A DNA stretch of 64,000 nt, from contig NC_059504.1 of the NCBI RefSeq assembly GCF_914767665.1, positions 9,860,501 to 9,924,500 of the forward strand, in the 5' to 3' direction. The translations under genes were made by a program, and so were the position numbers. The notes beneath the pieces were generated by a model. The model saw only the letters and a list, made by a program, of their open reading frames with translations, did not search any database and had not been told where the DNA came from. Source of the DNA: Harmonia axyridis (taxonomy: Eukaryota > Arthropoda > Insecta > Coleoptera > Coccinellidae). Positions 23,092 through 35,039 of the stretch are shown here, in pieces; the first letter of the stretch is position 1, and each line of letters begins with the position of its first letter.

Positions 23092-24035
23092 AACGAAATG
23101 GGACGCATTGAAGAGCTGTCATAGAAAAATTTCATTCAAAATTATTGAATAAGTAATTCTATACATCAATAATTATTGATCATATAGTTGAAACATTCTT
23201 TTCTTTTTGATCTACCCGCAAATATAGAACTTATTTCCAGACACCTGGTAGATGGCCTACATTCTTACATGACACTCGTGAGGCATCAGAATATTCATGT
23301 TCCTACCTTGTGTAATATGATAATGATTTAATTTATTGTAATTGACTGAATACCAATATTTAAAGGAGCCAAGAGGTTGTCGACCTTTAATAATTATGCC
23401 CATTATTCAATCTCATATTGAACCAAATTGATTCCGGAATGTGTAAAACGAACAGCTCGAGTTGAAACTTTTGTTTACTATTTTTCATACGGAGAATATT
23501 AGTTCTGTATCAAGTAGGATCTCATGAAAACAATAAGGTTAACTTTATTTGGAGATATTTGAGAGTGCAGAATATTTTGTGGTCAACAGAAGAGCATATG
23601 AAAAGATTTGGGGAAGCATTTGATTGAAGTAGTTGATGTTTTCAAAGCTTTTTTGAATTCGTATTCACTGAATCATTTTTCTTTCTCGAAATTAAAAAAT
23701 AAATTTCTGCAGAACGATATATCTCTGTTCTCCTGAAACAAGTGTTGCACAAAATTATGCATTTCCAGTTTTATGGATGAAGTTATGTTGGCGAATGAAA
23801 CAATTTATTTTCACAGCAAACATTATCAGTTTACTAGCAGACATGCATTGGTACACCGATGTGGATTGATATTACACGTATTGTTTAATTTACATAAACT
23901 CTTCGCATAACAGTTATTTTCTCATTGAATTCAATAATAATCATGAAAGAACCATTCTCCACATTGCGGATATAACATGGTTTATTTTCACAATGCATTT
24001 GTTTCGTACAAATTGCATCAAATACTAAAAGGTTT
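23092..24035. other. non-coding stretch, nothing recognised
   Basis: AT-rich, no gene recognised. Confidence 0.5.
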
Positions 24036-25332
24036 TAACAGGCCAATTGAAAAGTCCCCGGAGTACTATAGTAAAACAATTTTTTTTGGAAAAATTGGAT
24101 TTTATTATTCAACATAGTTGACTTCGAGGGCGATACAGTGATTATAGCGATCTTCCAACTTTTCGATACCATTTTTGTAGTACGATTTGTCTTTCGTTTC
24201 AAAATAGGCCTAAGTTTCGGCGATTAGTTCTTCATTGGCGCTAATTTTCTTTCCAGCGAGCATTCTTTTGAAGTCTGAGAACAGGAAAAAGTCGCTGGGG
24301 GCCAGATCTGGCGAAAACGGTGGATGTAGAAGCAATTCGAAGCCAAATTTATGCAATTCTGCCATTATTTTCATCGATTTGTGACACGGCGCATTGTCTT
24401 GATGAAACAGCACCTCTCTTTTCTTCTAATGGGGCTATTTTTAAACGATTTTATCCTTTAAACGACCCAATAAGGCTATATAATAATCGCTGTTGATGGT
24501 CTGGCCCTTCTGGAGGTAATCAATGAATATTATACCTTGCGCATCCCAGCATACTGATGACATAACCTTGCCAGCTGATTGTTGTGTTTTTCCTCGCTTT
24601 GGATTTGCTTCGTCGTGTGCAGTCCACTCAGCTGACTGTCGATTGTATTCCGGAATGAAATGATAGAGCGATGTTTAATCCATTGTCACATATTGACGCA
24701 AAAATTCAGGTTAATTGTACTTAAACAGCTTCAAACACTGTTCAGAATCATTAACACGTTGTTGCTTTTGATCGATTGTGTGCTCGCGTGGCACCCATTT
24801 TGAACAAAGCTTTCTCATGTACAAATTGTCGTGAATGATATAATGTGCACGTTCCGATGATATCTTCACAATATCTGCTAACTCCATCAACTTCACTTCA
24901 CGGTAATTCAAAATTATTATGTAACCTTTTTTGATTTTTTCGTCGGTGATAGCCTCTCCTAGGCGTCTTCTGCGTTCGCTGTCTTCGGTGCTCATTTCAC
25001 CACGTTTAAACTCAGCATACCAATCAATGTTGGTTGATTTTCCTGGTGCAGACCCCGGAAACTCTTCATCAAGCCGAGATTTTGTTTCAACTGTATTTTT
25101 CCCTTCAAAAAGCAATATTTTATCACCACACGAATTTCTCTTTTTTCCATCCTTTTTCAAATAACAAAAGTAGCCACACTCAGCCACGCAATATCTCAGA
25201 AACTAATGGTCGGACTGCTGTCAAATTTTGACACGTATCGTTTGAAGGTTGATACTAACTAAAAATTATATGGATTTAATACTAGCACCGGCATCTCTGC
25301 AACAGACCGGGGACTTTTCAATTGGCCTAATA
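24036..25332 (-). mobile_element. near full-length mariner, copy A (GGCCAATTG termini)
   Basis: 1293 bp (24038-25330) between TA dinucleotides, the usual length of a complete mariner. Inverted termini GGCCAATTGAAAAGTCCCCG at both ends. On the minus strand the transposase runs from about 25187 to 24150. N-terminal part: EEFPGSAPGKSTNIDWYAEF, EAITDEKIKKG, LADIVKISSERAHYIIHD, MRKLCSKWVPREHTID. Stop codons follow, one directly after the first catalytic Asp (Met-Asp-stop). The C-terminal frame 24413-24210 has HQDNAPCHKSM (second Asp) and FSPDLAPSDFFLFSD (third Asp, 34 residues later: DD34D). About five in-frame stops in an otherwise mostly co-linear frame. Copy B of the same family starts 1.08 kb to the right in the same orientation. 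Confidence 0.9.
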
Positions 25333-26412
25333 ACATAAAACGATTTCACCTTTCAGAAGTAAGTATTCTAAGAATTAAATTGATGTAATGCTATAGTAGA
25401 GAACTTGATATTATGCTCTTTCGAGAACCGACGAAATTTCGTGTCCTGGTAGTGTGTAATATAAGCCGGAATATTTTATTTCAAGGTCATAAAGGTTCCT
25501 ACATCACACTAAGTCAATGTTTCCATGTTTGATTCGCCATCAGCATCAACAGTTTCATTTATCTTCTCCCTATTGAAATTCTAATTTTCGGATTAATGAC
25601 TTTTGGTGTTGTTAGAAAGGTAGGCAGAGATTACAGTCGAAAATATTCCACATTTCATTGCGCTTTGACATGAAATCTGCTGAAATGGCGTGCGAAGGTT
25701 CGTGAATATTGAAATTCCGGAACACTTGTTGACTGCTAGCATGTGGCTATATCAATTTTTCCCTTGACGTCATTCCGAATAATATTTGCCAGTATATTTC
25801 AGATAAAGGAATATGTGGGAATAGAAAATTGTTTTTCCTACTAGGAATGAGTTTGCGGAGAAATATTTGTTCCCATAATGCTCCAGAATTGAATTTGAGA
25901 AAAATTGGAGAAGAGTCTTTTCTTTTGATTGTCTTCAAATAGAAATAATAGTTGAGTAGATCTTCGAAGACCTTCGAATATTTCAAGAATATATTTGAAG
26001 AATAATCTTTGAAAGACTTTAAGCTATATCGAAATATTGAGTCAGTCTTATGAATGCTACCATTTTTTTTATTTCCGTAAATAATAACCGAGATATTGAA
26101 CATCCAAACTACTAATGCAGGTATCAAAAATTGTAGGAATTAGTACATACCTTGCCAACAATTCAAACCAAAGGCATTTTTTGTTTAATTTTTACTGAGA
26201 ATTTAGTCTTAAGTCGATACATGAATACATGAATAATAAAGGATGTTCTATATGAAATAAAAAGAATCATATATTCCTTTCAGATCGATGATAACCGAGT
26301 TGAAACTTCAAGCAGAATTTGAAAAAAATAAAAATGAGGAAAAAAAAGCAATGTTAGTAGTGTTTCATCGCTCGTCAATCAACTGAAACTTTGGAGACCG
26401 CATATACCTATA
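25333..26412. other. spacer between two mariners, no gene recognised
   Basis: Contains a 126-codon minus-strand open frame (25747-26127) without any recognisable motif, rich in Ile, Phe, Lys, Asn and Ser as expected for chance frames in AT-rich DNA. Confidence 0.45.
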
Positions 26413-27684
26413 TAAAAGGCCAATTGAAAAGTCCCCGGTCTACCATAGTAGAACACATTTTTTTGGCAAAATTCGGTTTTATTATTCAACATAGTTGCCT
26501 TCGAGGGCGATACAGCGATTATAGCGATCTTTCAACTTTTCGATACTATTTTTGTAGTACGATGCGTCTTTCGCTTCCAAATAGGCCTCAGTTTCGGCGA
26601 TTACTTCTTCATTGGCGCTAAATTTCTTTCCAGCGAGCATTCTTTTGAGGTCTGAGAACAGGAAAATGTCGCTGGGGGCCATATCTGGCGAATACGGTGG
26701 ATGCAGAATCAATTTGAAGCCCGATTCATTCAATTTTGCCATTGTTTTCATTGATTTGTGACAAGGCGTATTGTCTTGATGAAACAGCACCTTTTTTTCG
26801 TCAAATGATGCTGTTTTCTAACAATTTAATCCTTAAAACGATCCAATAACGCTATATAATGATTGCTGTTGATGGTCTGGCCTTTTTGCAGGTAATCAAT
26901 GAATGTTATATCGTGCGCATCCCATAATACTGATGCCATAACCTTGCCAGCTGACTGTTGTGTTTTTCCTCGCATTGTATTCGGTTCATCGTGTGCAGTC
27001 CACTCAGCTGACTGTCGATTGGACTCCGGAAAGAAATGATGGAGACATGTTTCATCCATCGTCACATATCGACGCAAAAATTCAGGTTTATTGCACTTAA
27101 ACTGCTCAAAACACTGCTCAGATTCATTAACACGTTGTTGCTTTTGATCGATTGTGAGCTTGCGCGGCACCCATTTTGCACACAGCTTTCTCATGTACAA
27201 ATATACGTGAATGATATGATATACAGATTCAGATGATATCTTCACAATGTCTGCTATCTCGATCAACTTCACTTCACGGTTATACAAAATTATTTTGTGA
27301 ACTTTTGTGATTTTTTCGTCGGCGACAGCCTCTTTTGGGCGTCCACTGCGTTCGTCATCTTCGGTGCTCATTTCACCACGTTTAAACTCAGCATACCAAT
27401 CAATGATGGTTGATTTCCCTGGTGCAGAACCCGGAAACTCTTTACCAAGCCAAGATTTTGCTTCAACTGTATTTTTTCCATTCAAAAAGCTATATTTTAT
27501 CAGCATACGAAATTCTTTTTTCAAATAACAAAAGTAGTCACAATATCTCACAAACTAATGGTCGAACTGCTGTCAAATTTTGACACGTATCGTTTGAAGG
27601 TTGGTACTAACTAAAAATCATATGGATTCAATACTAGCACCGCCATATGTGCATCAGACCGGGGTATTTTAAATTGGACTAATA
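26413..27684 (-). mobile_element. near full-length mariner, copy B, least decayed of its family here
   Basis: 1268 bp (26415-27682) flanked by TA. The left terminus AAAGGCCAATTGAAAAGTCC is intact, and the right terminus carries several substitutions. On the minus strand the transposase reads in one frame for 241 codons (27551-26829), including KEFPGSAPGKSTIIDWYAEF, MSTEDDERSGRPKEA, EIADIVKISSESVYHIIH, KLCAKWVPRKLTIDQ and VTMDETCLHHF (first Asp). A TAA replaces a Glu codon after LLDRFKD, and a 1-bp shift follows in an A-run. The remaining 102 codons (26790-26485) hold HQDNTPCHKSM (second Asp), YSPDMAPSDIFLFSD (third Asp, DD34D) and the C-terminus. All three catalytic Asp are kept, but one stop and one frameshift disable it. 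Confidence 0.92.
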
Positions 27685-27685
27685 T

Positions 27686-29411
27686 ATAGTCTTCAAGAGT
27701 GCATTTGGAGAAACGAGAGCTCAAAAGCTCCTGAGTTCGCGTCAGATCTTTTCTCATTTTGTTTTATGATAAAATGTATGTATTGTCGCCTTAATGAGTA
27801 TTATGAATCTTCTGGAAAATCTGGTAGATCTATCAACTGTATGAATCTTGCCCACCTAACATTAATATAGGCATTATTCATTTACCTCTATATTAAAATG
27901 AAACTATGTGACGTCAGAAGTAGAAAACATTTCTGAGAAAAGTTAAAACGAATTCCTTTTAGAGTATTGCCTCCTTCATTGGATGGAGGAACTGTGAACG
28001 TCGTTCTAATGATCCCGCGGGAATGAAGTTGGAACTAGGGAGCCCTTTGAAGTTGGTTTATAGGTGGAGTGTACGTGTTCAGCGTTGCCATGTAATTTAT
28101 ACCGAGTTTCGTAATCGATGTAAGGACCAGAATAAGTAAGGATAAGTTTATTCTTGTTGGACGGACGAATATATTATCAAGTTTCTAACGTGGAAATGTT
28201 AATTTAACCCAAATTTAAAATTCTCAGAGGGAGCTGTGGCAAAAAATTCCATACATAAAGTACCCAGCAGGTCAAGTTGCGGGAACATTGAAGTTAGAAA
28301 TTTTTTCTATTGGTTTTTACCACAATTGAGTTGATTAATGGAGAAGAGGTGTAAATAATGGTCGAGATGTTTACAGCAGACGAAGTAGGCAATGAAACAA
28401 TGGCGAGACAAAATGTATAGGTTGACGGTGTTTTCTAAGCGCATGTCATAAATTCAGTAGGTGATTCTATGATAAAAAAATTTTCTTTCCTCTTCGAAAG
28501 GTGTGGTCTAAGTTCACATTTTAAGAGTTATCGAGGAAGAACTTTAAATGAGGAAAAACCGCAATGTATAACTGTGTGGAGTAGTCTGTGTCTTCCGGAA
28601 AACAAGGAGAAACTAAAAACTACTTGGGTATGAGGTTTGTTGAGCAGAATGATCACTTTTGAAGCTGTAGAATCGGCAATTCAGAGATTGGAAATTCTTA
28701 ATGAATCATCCTGTATAATCAAGGAATTAACCTGTCGCAGATGTCTAACGATTAGATCATAAATATATATACATTGTTCCTACTTAATTTCAAGTAACTG
28801 CAAACTAACATACAGTTGAAAATAAACACTAAACTACGGATTATAAATATAATGAATTCCCTCTACAAACTCCACTGAATAGGCAAACATATCCACTAAA
28901 TATTGAATCGAAATATGTCACTTATGTGGTGTTCATTTATGACTGAAAGGCAAAAGACAAATATTGTGCTTTCATTATGAAAAGCGGCTCAATTCAATCT
29001 CACTTTGTTTCGTTTCATTTCGCTTTGAAGAGTACGGGCTTCCTCTTTGATGAAGGAGATCCGTTTCATGTGGTTTTGTTTCGTTTGTTCCTGGACATAT
29101 CATTGAAAATTTTGTTTATCCCAGCAACCCAATTTCATTCATTATTTTCCATAATAAAAAAGAACCAAAAAAAATTCAACTTATCCGGAAATTTTCACTT
29201 TTCACGTTTTGGAATGTGTTCTAATCTATAATCGAATAAAATGAATTCCTTCAGAGATTTTCTTCTGGATATTCGAATAGAATTTGGTACAAAAAATCAA
29301 CTGTTATGTGATCCTTTCATGTTTAGAATGCGAAAATTAAAGAATCAAAAGCATTTCCCGAAAAATCATCCAAGTAAATGTTTTTCCAATGAGGGGTTTC
29401 ATTTTGAATAG
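27686..29411. other. non-coding stretch, nothing recognised
   Basis: AT-rich. The 84-codon frame at 28977-29231 is Phe/Ser rich without a recognised motif. Confidence 0.45.
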
Positions 29412-29412
29412 C

Positions 29413-29476
29413 TCGCTATCTATTAAGATAGCGATGTCAAAAGATGACAGCTATTAAGCTGTCATCTTTTGACATC
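29413..29476. repeat. twin perfect hairpins with identical ATTA loops
   Basis: Hairpin 1: TCGCTATCT (29413-29421), loop ATTA, AGATAGCGA (29426-29434). Hairpin 2: GATGTCAAAAGATGACAGCT (29433-29452), loop ATTA, then its exact complement (29457-29476). They share the two bases GA. No terminator role is implied in a eukaryotic intron; origin unknown. Confidence 0.85.
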
Positions 29477-29492
29477 TGACAAGTAAAAACAC

Positions 29493-30090
29493 ATCATTAC
29501 CATAGAGTAATAAACATAGATATAGGGAGTATACGCAATTTTTACATGTCCCTAACATGGTTAGGTTATGTTGTCGGATTGTGATATATTTTTAAATCCA
29601 CAGTTTTACTATAGCCTTATGAATGAATATTATATTGAATGAAATATACTTATTTGAGAGATTCTCAATTGAATATGCGAATTTGAATATTTGGAATCAA
29701 ATATTTTTCCTAATTGTCGAATTTATAATAAGCAGAATATTTATTATTTTCTGTATTTACCTACTGAAATCCAAGGTTCGGCAACTTTTGCTCTCCTAGT
29801 GTCATCGGTTGTTTCACATCGTTTGCCTATGTTTTCTGAATTTCTGATATATTTAGGTATTCATCTCAATATATTTTGACTAAATATGAAACTTTGACTT
29901 ACTATGGGACATGAGAAGTGCGTTCTTTGTGGAGAAACTCGCGAATTGAGGGAAATATCGTATCACTGATATGTTTTCATTTCCGAGCGCTTCATGTCAA
30001 ATTTAATAGTTCATGTTGGAGACAAAACTTGCTTACTGAAAATGGCATATTCTCCCTCTCTATCTATGTTTATTATTCTGAGATCATAAC
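29493..30090 (+). mobile_element. P-like non-autonomous element, copy 2
   Basis: 582 bp (29501-30082), left end CATAGAGTAATAAACATAGA, right end the complement ...CTATGTTTATTATTCTGAG. Flanking octamers ATCATTAC (29493-29500) and ATCATAAC (30083-30090) match at 7 of 8 positions. The interior is co-linear with copy 1 at 4734. It holds MGHKKCVLCGETRELREI at about 29907 with both Cys of a THAP-like C-x2-C, followed by a TGA at the same place as in the other copies. Confidence 0.77.
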
Positions 30091-30320
30091 TTAAATGACT
30101 TGGAAGATAAGATTTATGCCAATGCTCCAAAATCAATTGAAGCCCTTAAAGATGGAATTCTGTTATCGAGGATATTCAGCAAATATGCGAATAGGTCATG
30201 GAAATTTTTTGAAAAAGATACGGTTCTGCAATTGTAGCCGTAGCGTACTTTTGGTTTTGATCATTTGCCATCATTAATGGCATACCTTCCTCTCTACAAT
30301 GAAATAAACAATGATTTCTT
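30091..30320 (+). mobile_element. old DD41D-related transposase remnant (C-terminus)
   Basis: A 60-codon frame (30095-30277) reads WKIRFMPMLQNQLKPLKMEF, a shifted and decayed form of the family's KDKVYANAP...IEALKDGIREV stretch. It continues near MRIGHGNFLKKIRFCNCSRS (compare SRGGHL at 4.5 kb). The 3' sequence CTCTACAATGAAATAAACA also occurs after the remnant at 4.1-4.6 kb. Its left side is cut by the P-like insertion. Confidence 0.55.
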
Positions 30321-30321
30321 T

Positions 30322-31460
30322 TAGAATATACCTACTCGTTTTTTTTTTAATCGAAATGAAACCTCTTTTTTGAAAACCCTATATAGTTATATAGGGATAA
30401 ATTTTTCAAATTTCCATACGGATTTCAAAAGCAATGACTCCGGATTCAAATTCCATTGCTAAATATCCATTGAAATGATTTAAAATTGAAACTTTCATAT
30501 TTTTTATTCGTAGATCGATGTATTTCCCGTTAGGAGTTTAAATCATAAACCATAGTCTAAAATTCGCTGTGTTTTCTGAACTCTCGAAGGAATATCTGCA
30601 TTGATCCAATATATTTCAATTAGTTATGTAAATTATGACCTGTTTATTTTCCGAATTTCCATGAATATATGTAGTAAGGCCAGGTATGGAATCTTTTATA
30701 GCAGTCGACAAGAATAATACATTCTATTCAACATTCAGGTCTCTTTGTGAGTTATGACGTCAGTAGGGTGTACAATAGCTGACGGCCATCGTGCTATGAA
30801 TTCATGATTTCAAATACATTTTTCTTTATACAGTAAGTAGGTACACTTTTTTTTTCATGAAGGGCTGAGAATATAATGGAACTAATTTGATGAGGAATCA
30901 GCATAGAATTCCTCAACAGAAAGTAAAAAACCTGAAGTTGATTATTCAATATTCAAATTGAATTGTAGTCGATAATTTGTCGATAGTAGAGTTATGCAAT
31001 ACATCAAAAAACCAATTGTTATTAAAAATGAATATATTTATTTAGTAACTGGAACATTCACCATTTTGTCATTTTCAAATAATATTCAGTAGTAGTATTC
31101 CTTAATTGTTGCAAAAAATGTTTGGTCATCTCTTATATAATTTTTATTTGAAGGCCTTTTGACCTCCAGTTGAGTGAGTTGAATAAATTTCCGAAATAGA
31201 AAGAAATCTACTCGTTTAAAAAAATTGATAATCTACAGATGATACCGACCCACTTGATTTTACTGTAGTTAACAGTTGACTACTGAATTTTATCAACAGA
31301 TTATAACGTTTCTTCGAATTCATCCGAAAATTTGATGAAGAAACGAAATAGAGATATTAGAAAACATTCCTTGAATCGTATAAATGTAGGATCCAGTTAT
31401 TACTCCCTGTAACGAATCGAGATGGTCAACCGGATGCTTAGAGACCTATTAGTTTCTTTT
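30322..31460. other. non-coding stretch, nothing recognised
   Basis: AT-rich, no gene or repeat recognised. Confidence 0.5.
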
Positions 31461-31461
31461 A

Positions 31462-32140
31462 GTGTCGAGGGCATGTGTAATTCTTCGGGGTGTCGAAGAA
31501 TGTGTCATGTCGGTTGTAAAACTTAAAGATTTACTGGGGTTGGGAAAGAACAAGACGGTTATGCCAGATGTATTACATCTGTTTTTCAGGTTCTAGTCCT
31601 TCTAGAATATTCGATTTCCAGGAATCCGCGAAGATCTTTGTGGGCGGTACGGCAAAGCTCTTATTGGACGACATGAGGATGGTACTTTCCCCTACGGGTG
31701 TGGCCAAGACGAAAGAAGGGATATTCGAGACAGGGTAGTTCCAATGGGCAGAGAGCACAGTTCTAAAATTAAGCCGAAGACGGACACAGTTCAAATCAAA
31801 CCGAAGACGGGTACAGACGGTACAGTTCAACTTAAGTCGAAGTAAGAGTAAGTTCGGTCGATCAACTTAAGACGGAAGACGAAAAGACGGTTGGCGGACT
31901 AGATTAAGACGATTCGCGAACAAATCAAAGACGAGACTACCGAAAACTTGAAGTACGACAAAGACGTGATAATCGAAGACGTTTCGAGTAATGAAAACTA
32001 GAGTTAAAGACGAAATTTAGTACCGTAGCGAGAAACTTGTAATTAAGACGTAGTTAGGATCTTCTCAATACTGAGTTTGTACTGTATAAGTGTGGCTTTG
32101 TAAATAGATGTAAATAATTGAAAAGAGTTTAATTATTACA
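31462..32140 (+). mobile_element. possible solo LTR (Ty3/gypsy-like), AAGACG-rich
   Basis: A compositionally distinct block from AGTGTCGAGGGCATGTGTAA to GAGTTTAATTATTACA, followed by a region without coding. Starts with AGTGTCG and ends in TTACA, with a possible polyadenylation region near GTAAATAATTG (32109-32119). These resemble LTRs of insect gypsy-type retroelements. A striking feature is the repeated AAGACG hexamer, at least a dozen times between about 31552 and 32175. I see no flanking target duplication, primer-binding site or second LTR. It could instead be another kind of low-complexity element. Confidence 0.35.
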
Positions 32141-32338
32141 AATCCAACAAAGTCACGGAGAAAAAGACGAAAGGCCAGGTAATCGAATCATACCTCTAGA
32201 CGATCGATTAACCAAGCCAACATAAATATAACAGTATGGGACAAAATTATATTTTCCATTTGTCAATCATCAACATCAGAAAAATTTAGCTTTCCAAAAA
32301 AAACCATCAATAAATATACCAGGTTACAAACAAAGGGT

Positions 32339-32640
32339 TTAGTCTGGATTAGCTGGCAAAGTTATAGCATCCGTATTTTGGAACGTGTGGGATATTTTGT
32401 TCATTGAATATCTCGACAGTGGTACAGGAATGAAGAAAAAACGACCTAAATACAAGAAATAATCCTTTTTTACCAAGACAATGGTCCTTATCAGAAATCG
32501 ATGAAAACCATGATGAAATTGGAAGAATTGCGCTTCCAGATGCTCGACCACTTATTCTTCAGATCTGACCCACACTAATTTTGTAGACCTCAAAAGAATG
32601 ATCCAGAAAAGGAAATTTGGATTTAATGAATAAATGATTG
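32339..32640 (+). mobile_element. decayed mariner remnant (same family as copies A-C)
   Basis: Plus-strand translation gives SGLAGKVIASVFWNVWDILF then IEYLDSG, a deletion of about 25 residues, MKKKRPKYKK-stop, then YQDNGPYQKSMKTMMKLEEL (second catalytic Asp kept) and, in broken form, the third-Asp region near 32565. More diverged than copies A-C. No termini found. Confidence 0.68.
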
Positions 32641-33987
32641 TTAAGATTAAAGCCTATTAATGAATGTGTATGAGAATACGAATAAACTAAATTGATATTG
32701 CATATTGACTCAAAACTAGAGTTTATCGAGTAGTATTTAATGCCACGTGGTACAAATTTATATATTGATTCATATTACCCATTTTGCATCAGCTATTTGT
32801 ATTAAACTGATATGACGTTGTGGCACATGATTCAGATAACATATTCACATCAGCAATATTATTGAAATTTGTGGTAAAAGTAATTCTAGCGTAAAGGATG
32901 AAGCCGATATTCATGGCATAGATATGCAAATTATTTCATCAAAATCTGAGAGGAAATTCGATGAACCCATGAAATAACCATGTACGAGAATTCTAAAAAT
33001 AGTCAGCCAGAATTCCAGGATTCCACGTGCATAAGGATACTCATATTTCATATAGGTTACTTCATGTTCATTTTATTTTGCAAAAATTGCACAGTTATTC
33101 GAATATACTGATCTTTTTTTGAAACTATGGAATTTCGATGAAGGAAAACTTCCACCTAGACTTGCACAATAAAAACATACCAAGAGAAGAGTTCAATTTC
33201 TAATATTCGCCCATGACATTTATAATCAATTCAGATGTCCGATATACAGCTTTTACTCTAAGAGGAAACACATTAACTAAATCCTGAATTACCTTGAATA
33301 TCTGGTCCATTAATTATGGTCTTAGGTCTGAAGTCAGTATTAGACCAATGTTCATTAATTCCTCATAGGACTATAATACCATAAAGCCAGGGACAAAGCC
33401 TTCTCTTATGGCGAGATTGCAGTATCTATCATCAACATAGTGGTAATTATTATAGGTCGAACAAACCTTCATTCCCAGTTCTATTAATAGTGATGGGCAT
33501 TTGTACTTAATTACGAATACTGAATATAATTCCATTACAAGTCATAACCATAAAAAATCAAGAAAATCAAATAAAGGACAATTTGAAATGGAAAATTCAT
33601 TTATTTTTGATCTAAAACAAATGAAAGCTGGAACAATGGAAATTGCATACTTGAGATAATCAGTGATAATTCAAACCCAGTGCCACCTGTAACAATAGCA
33701 ATTCTCTTCATAACCTATTATTAATCTTTGGTGTGTTTTGTGAACTGAAAACACTATTCAAAGCAGCCATGGATTGCGATAGAAGCCATCAAACGAAGAA
33801 TATGCGGAAACGGGAAGTCGTTCCTGGTTGAACCGATAGGTGGCGCTGTGTGATAATTATAACTCAGGACTTCAAGTCTCTTCGACAAGGTTACAATTCA
33901 CGGCATTTGCTAGCAGTTATGCGATATATTGTTGAATAATAGGACTTTCTTTCGAATGTAAAGGTTCATTTAGGTTTTTTCTTGCAG
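32641..33987. other. intron or upstream flank of the host gene
   Basis: No coding recognised. It ends in a good splice acceptor, the pyrimidine-rich TTTTTTCTTGCAG at 33975-33987, directly before the first host exon. Confidence 0.5.
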
Positions 33988-34197
33988 GTAGATGATGAGT
34001 ACTCCCCCAAGCATGATATTTTCACCCTGCACGAACAGACCGACAAGCAAAGAAGCCGAATGGGGCTCATTTGTGCGATGAGCCTACGGCTTCAACTCCC
34101 ATGGACCTCCCAACTACAGTGCAGGTACACTTCACCGTGGGGCTGCGCCACGAGATCGCGCTCTTTCGCTCTGATACCCCCTTGGAGGAGATCAAGG
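33988..34197 (+). CDS. host gene, first exon visible (internal), frame conflict inside
   Basis: Its 3' part, in the frame that joins the later exons, reads PTTVQVHFTVGLRHEIALFR then SDTPLEEIK and ends with one spare base before the donor GTAAGT (34198-34203). This joins in frame to the exon at 47386 (…LEEIK-DLFRSAAEAG). The 5' part lies behind a strong acceptor (33987) and reads VDDEYSPKHDIFTLHEQTDK in a different frame; the downstream frame has a TGA at 34009-34011. So either the exon begins further in, a 47-nt intron (34073-34119, GT...CAG) is removed, or a base is missing in this sequence. The protein is not recognised; the visible stretch looks like alternating strands and a helix. The coding look (higher G+C, protein-like composition) and the splice fit support it. 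Confidence 0.72.
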
Positions 34198-34203
34198 GTA
34201 AGT

Positions 34204-35039
34204 TCGAGCGAAACCAATCGGATTTGTAACTGCATGACAGCGATAATGAGTGGTATAAATAAATATGAAGTGAATTTATTTTTGTGCAAATCATAGATTT
34301 AATTAAAAATTCATCACTTCGCTACTTGCAATCCCAGAAAGCTGAAATTTCGGGTATGGATTTCCAATATGCTGTGTAATGAAATATATCCCTAATTATA
34401 AAGGGTTTTCAAAATCTACAACAGTACAATGAGACAAACCAAAATGATGAAAAGTGCGTTTTTTGTCCCATTGTGGCCTGTATTTTGAACAACCCTGTAT
34501 AAGTGGGGACATATTTTATTACACGTAAATGATACACGATATAGTGGTAATCCATACCCGAAATTTCAGCTTTCTGAGATTCCAACTAGCGAAATGATGA
34601 ATGTTCAATTGAAGCTATGTTTTGCACAAAAAAAGTGAATCAATCAATCTCTCGAATACCGTTAGGGATAGGGGCATGATAGTTGATGCATAAATAATCA
34701 AGAGGCTACCGAAAAATTTTATATAGAGTGTGATATTTGAAATATAGGAGTTGTTAGTACTTTTGATATAAATTTCCTATAAAATCGTATCTTCCGATTT
34801 ACGTGAAAGTCCAGGGTATCATTGATAGTATACAAAATTGAAAATTGATTTAACATGGAGTAGAACCTTATCCTTTGAAACCATCCACATACAACGCGAT
34901 GAAACGAGAGATCTGTTTGAGGAACTACAGATGAGAAACTCAACATTTGCACCTTTTTTAATGGAGGGAAATCCAAGACAAGAAAGCTCCTGCCGGCAAC
35001 TGTTGCGTAGTGTGAGGCTCACCTTGGAGGCATACTCAC
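34204..35039. other. intron sequence, nothing recognised
   Basis: Start of the 13.2-kb intron (34198-47385). An ACCCTGTATA motif occurs at about 34491. The pair GAAATTTCGGGTATGGATT (34344-34362) and CCATACCCGAAATTTCAGC (34553-34571) forms an inverted repeat across about 190 bp, likely a small foldback repeat. Confidence 0.45.

Noticed and set aside
25747..26127. 126-codon minus-strand frame between mariners A and B
   Set aside because: Composition is that of translated AT-rich non-coding DNA; no domain or splice context.
29413..29476. Hairpins considered as transcription terminators
   Set aside because: The sequence is eukaryotic with no bacterial gene context; no poly-T tract follows.
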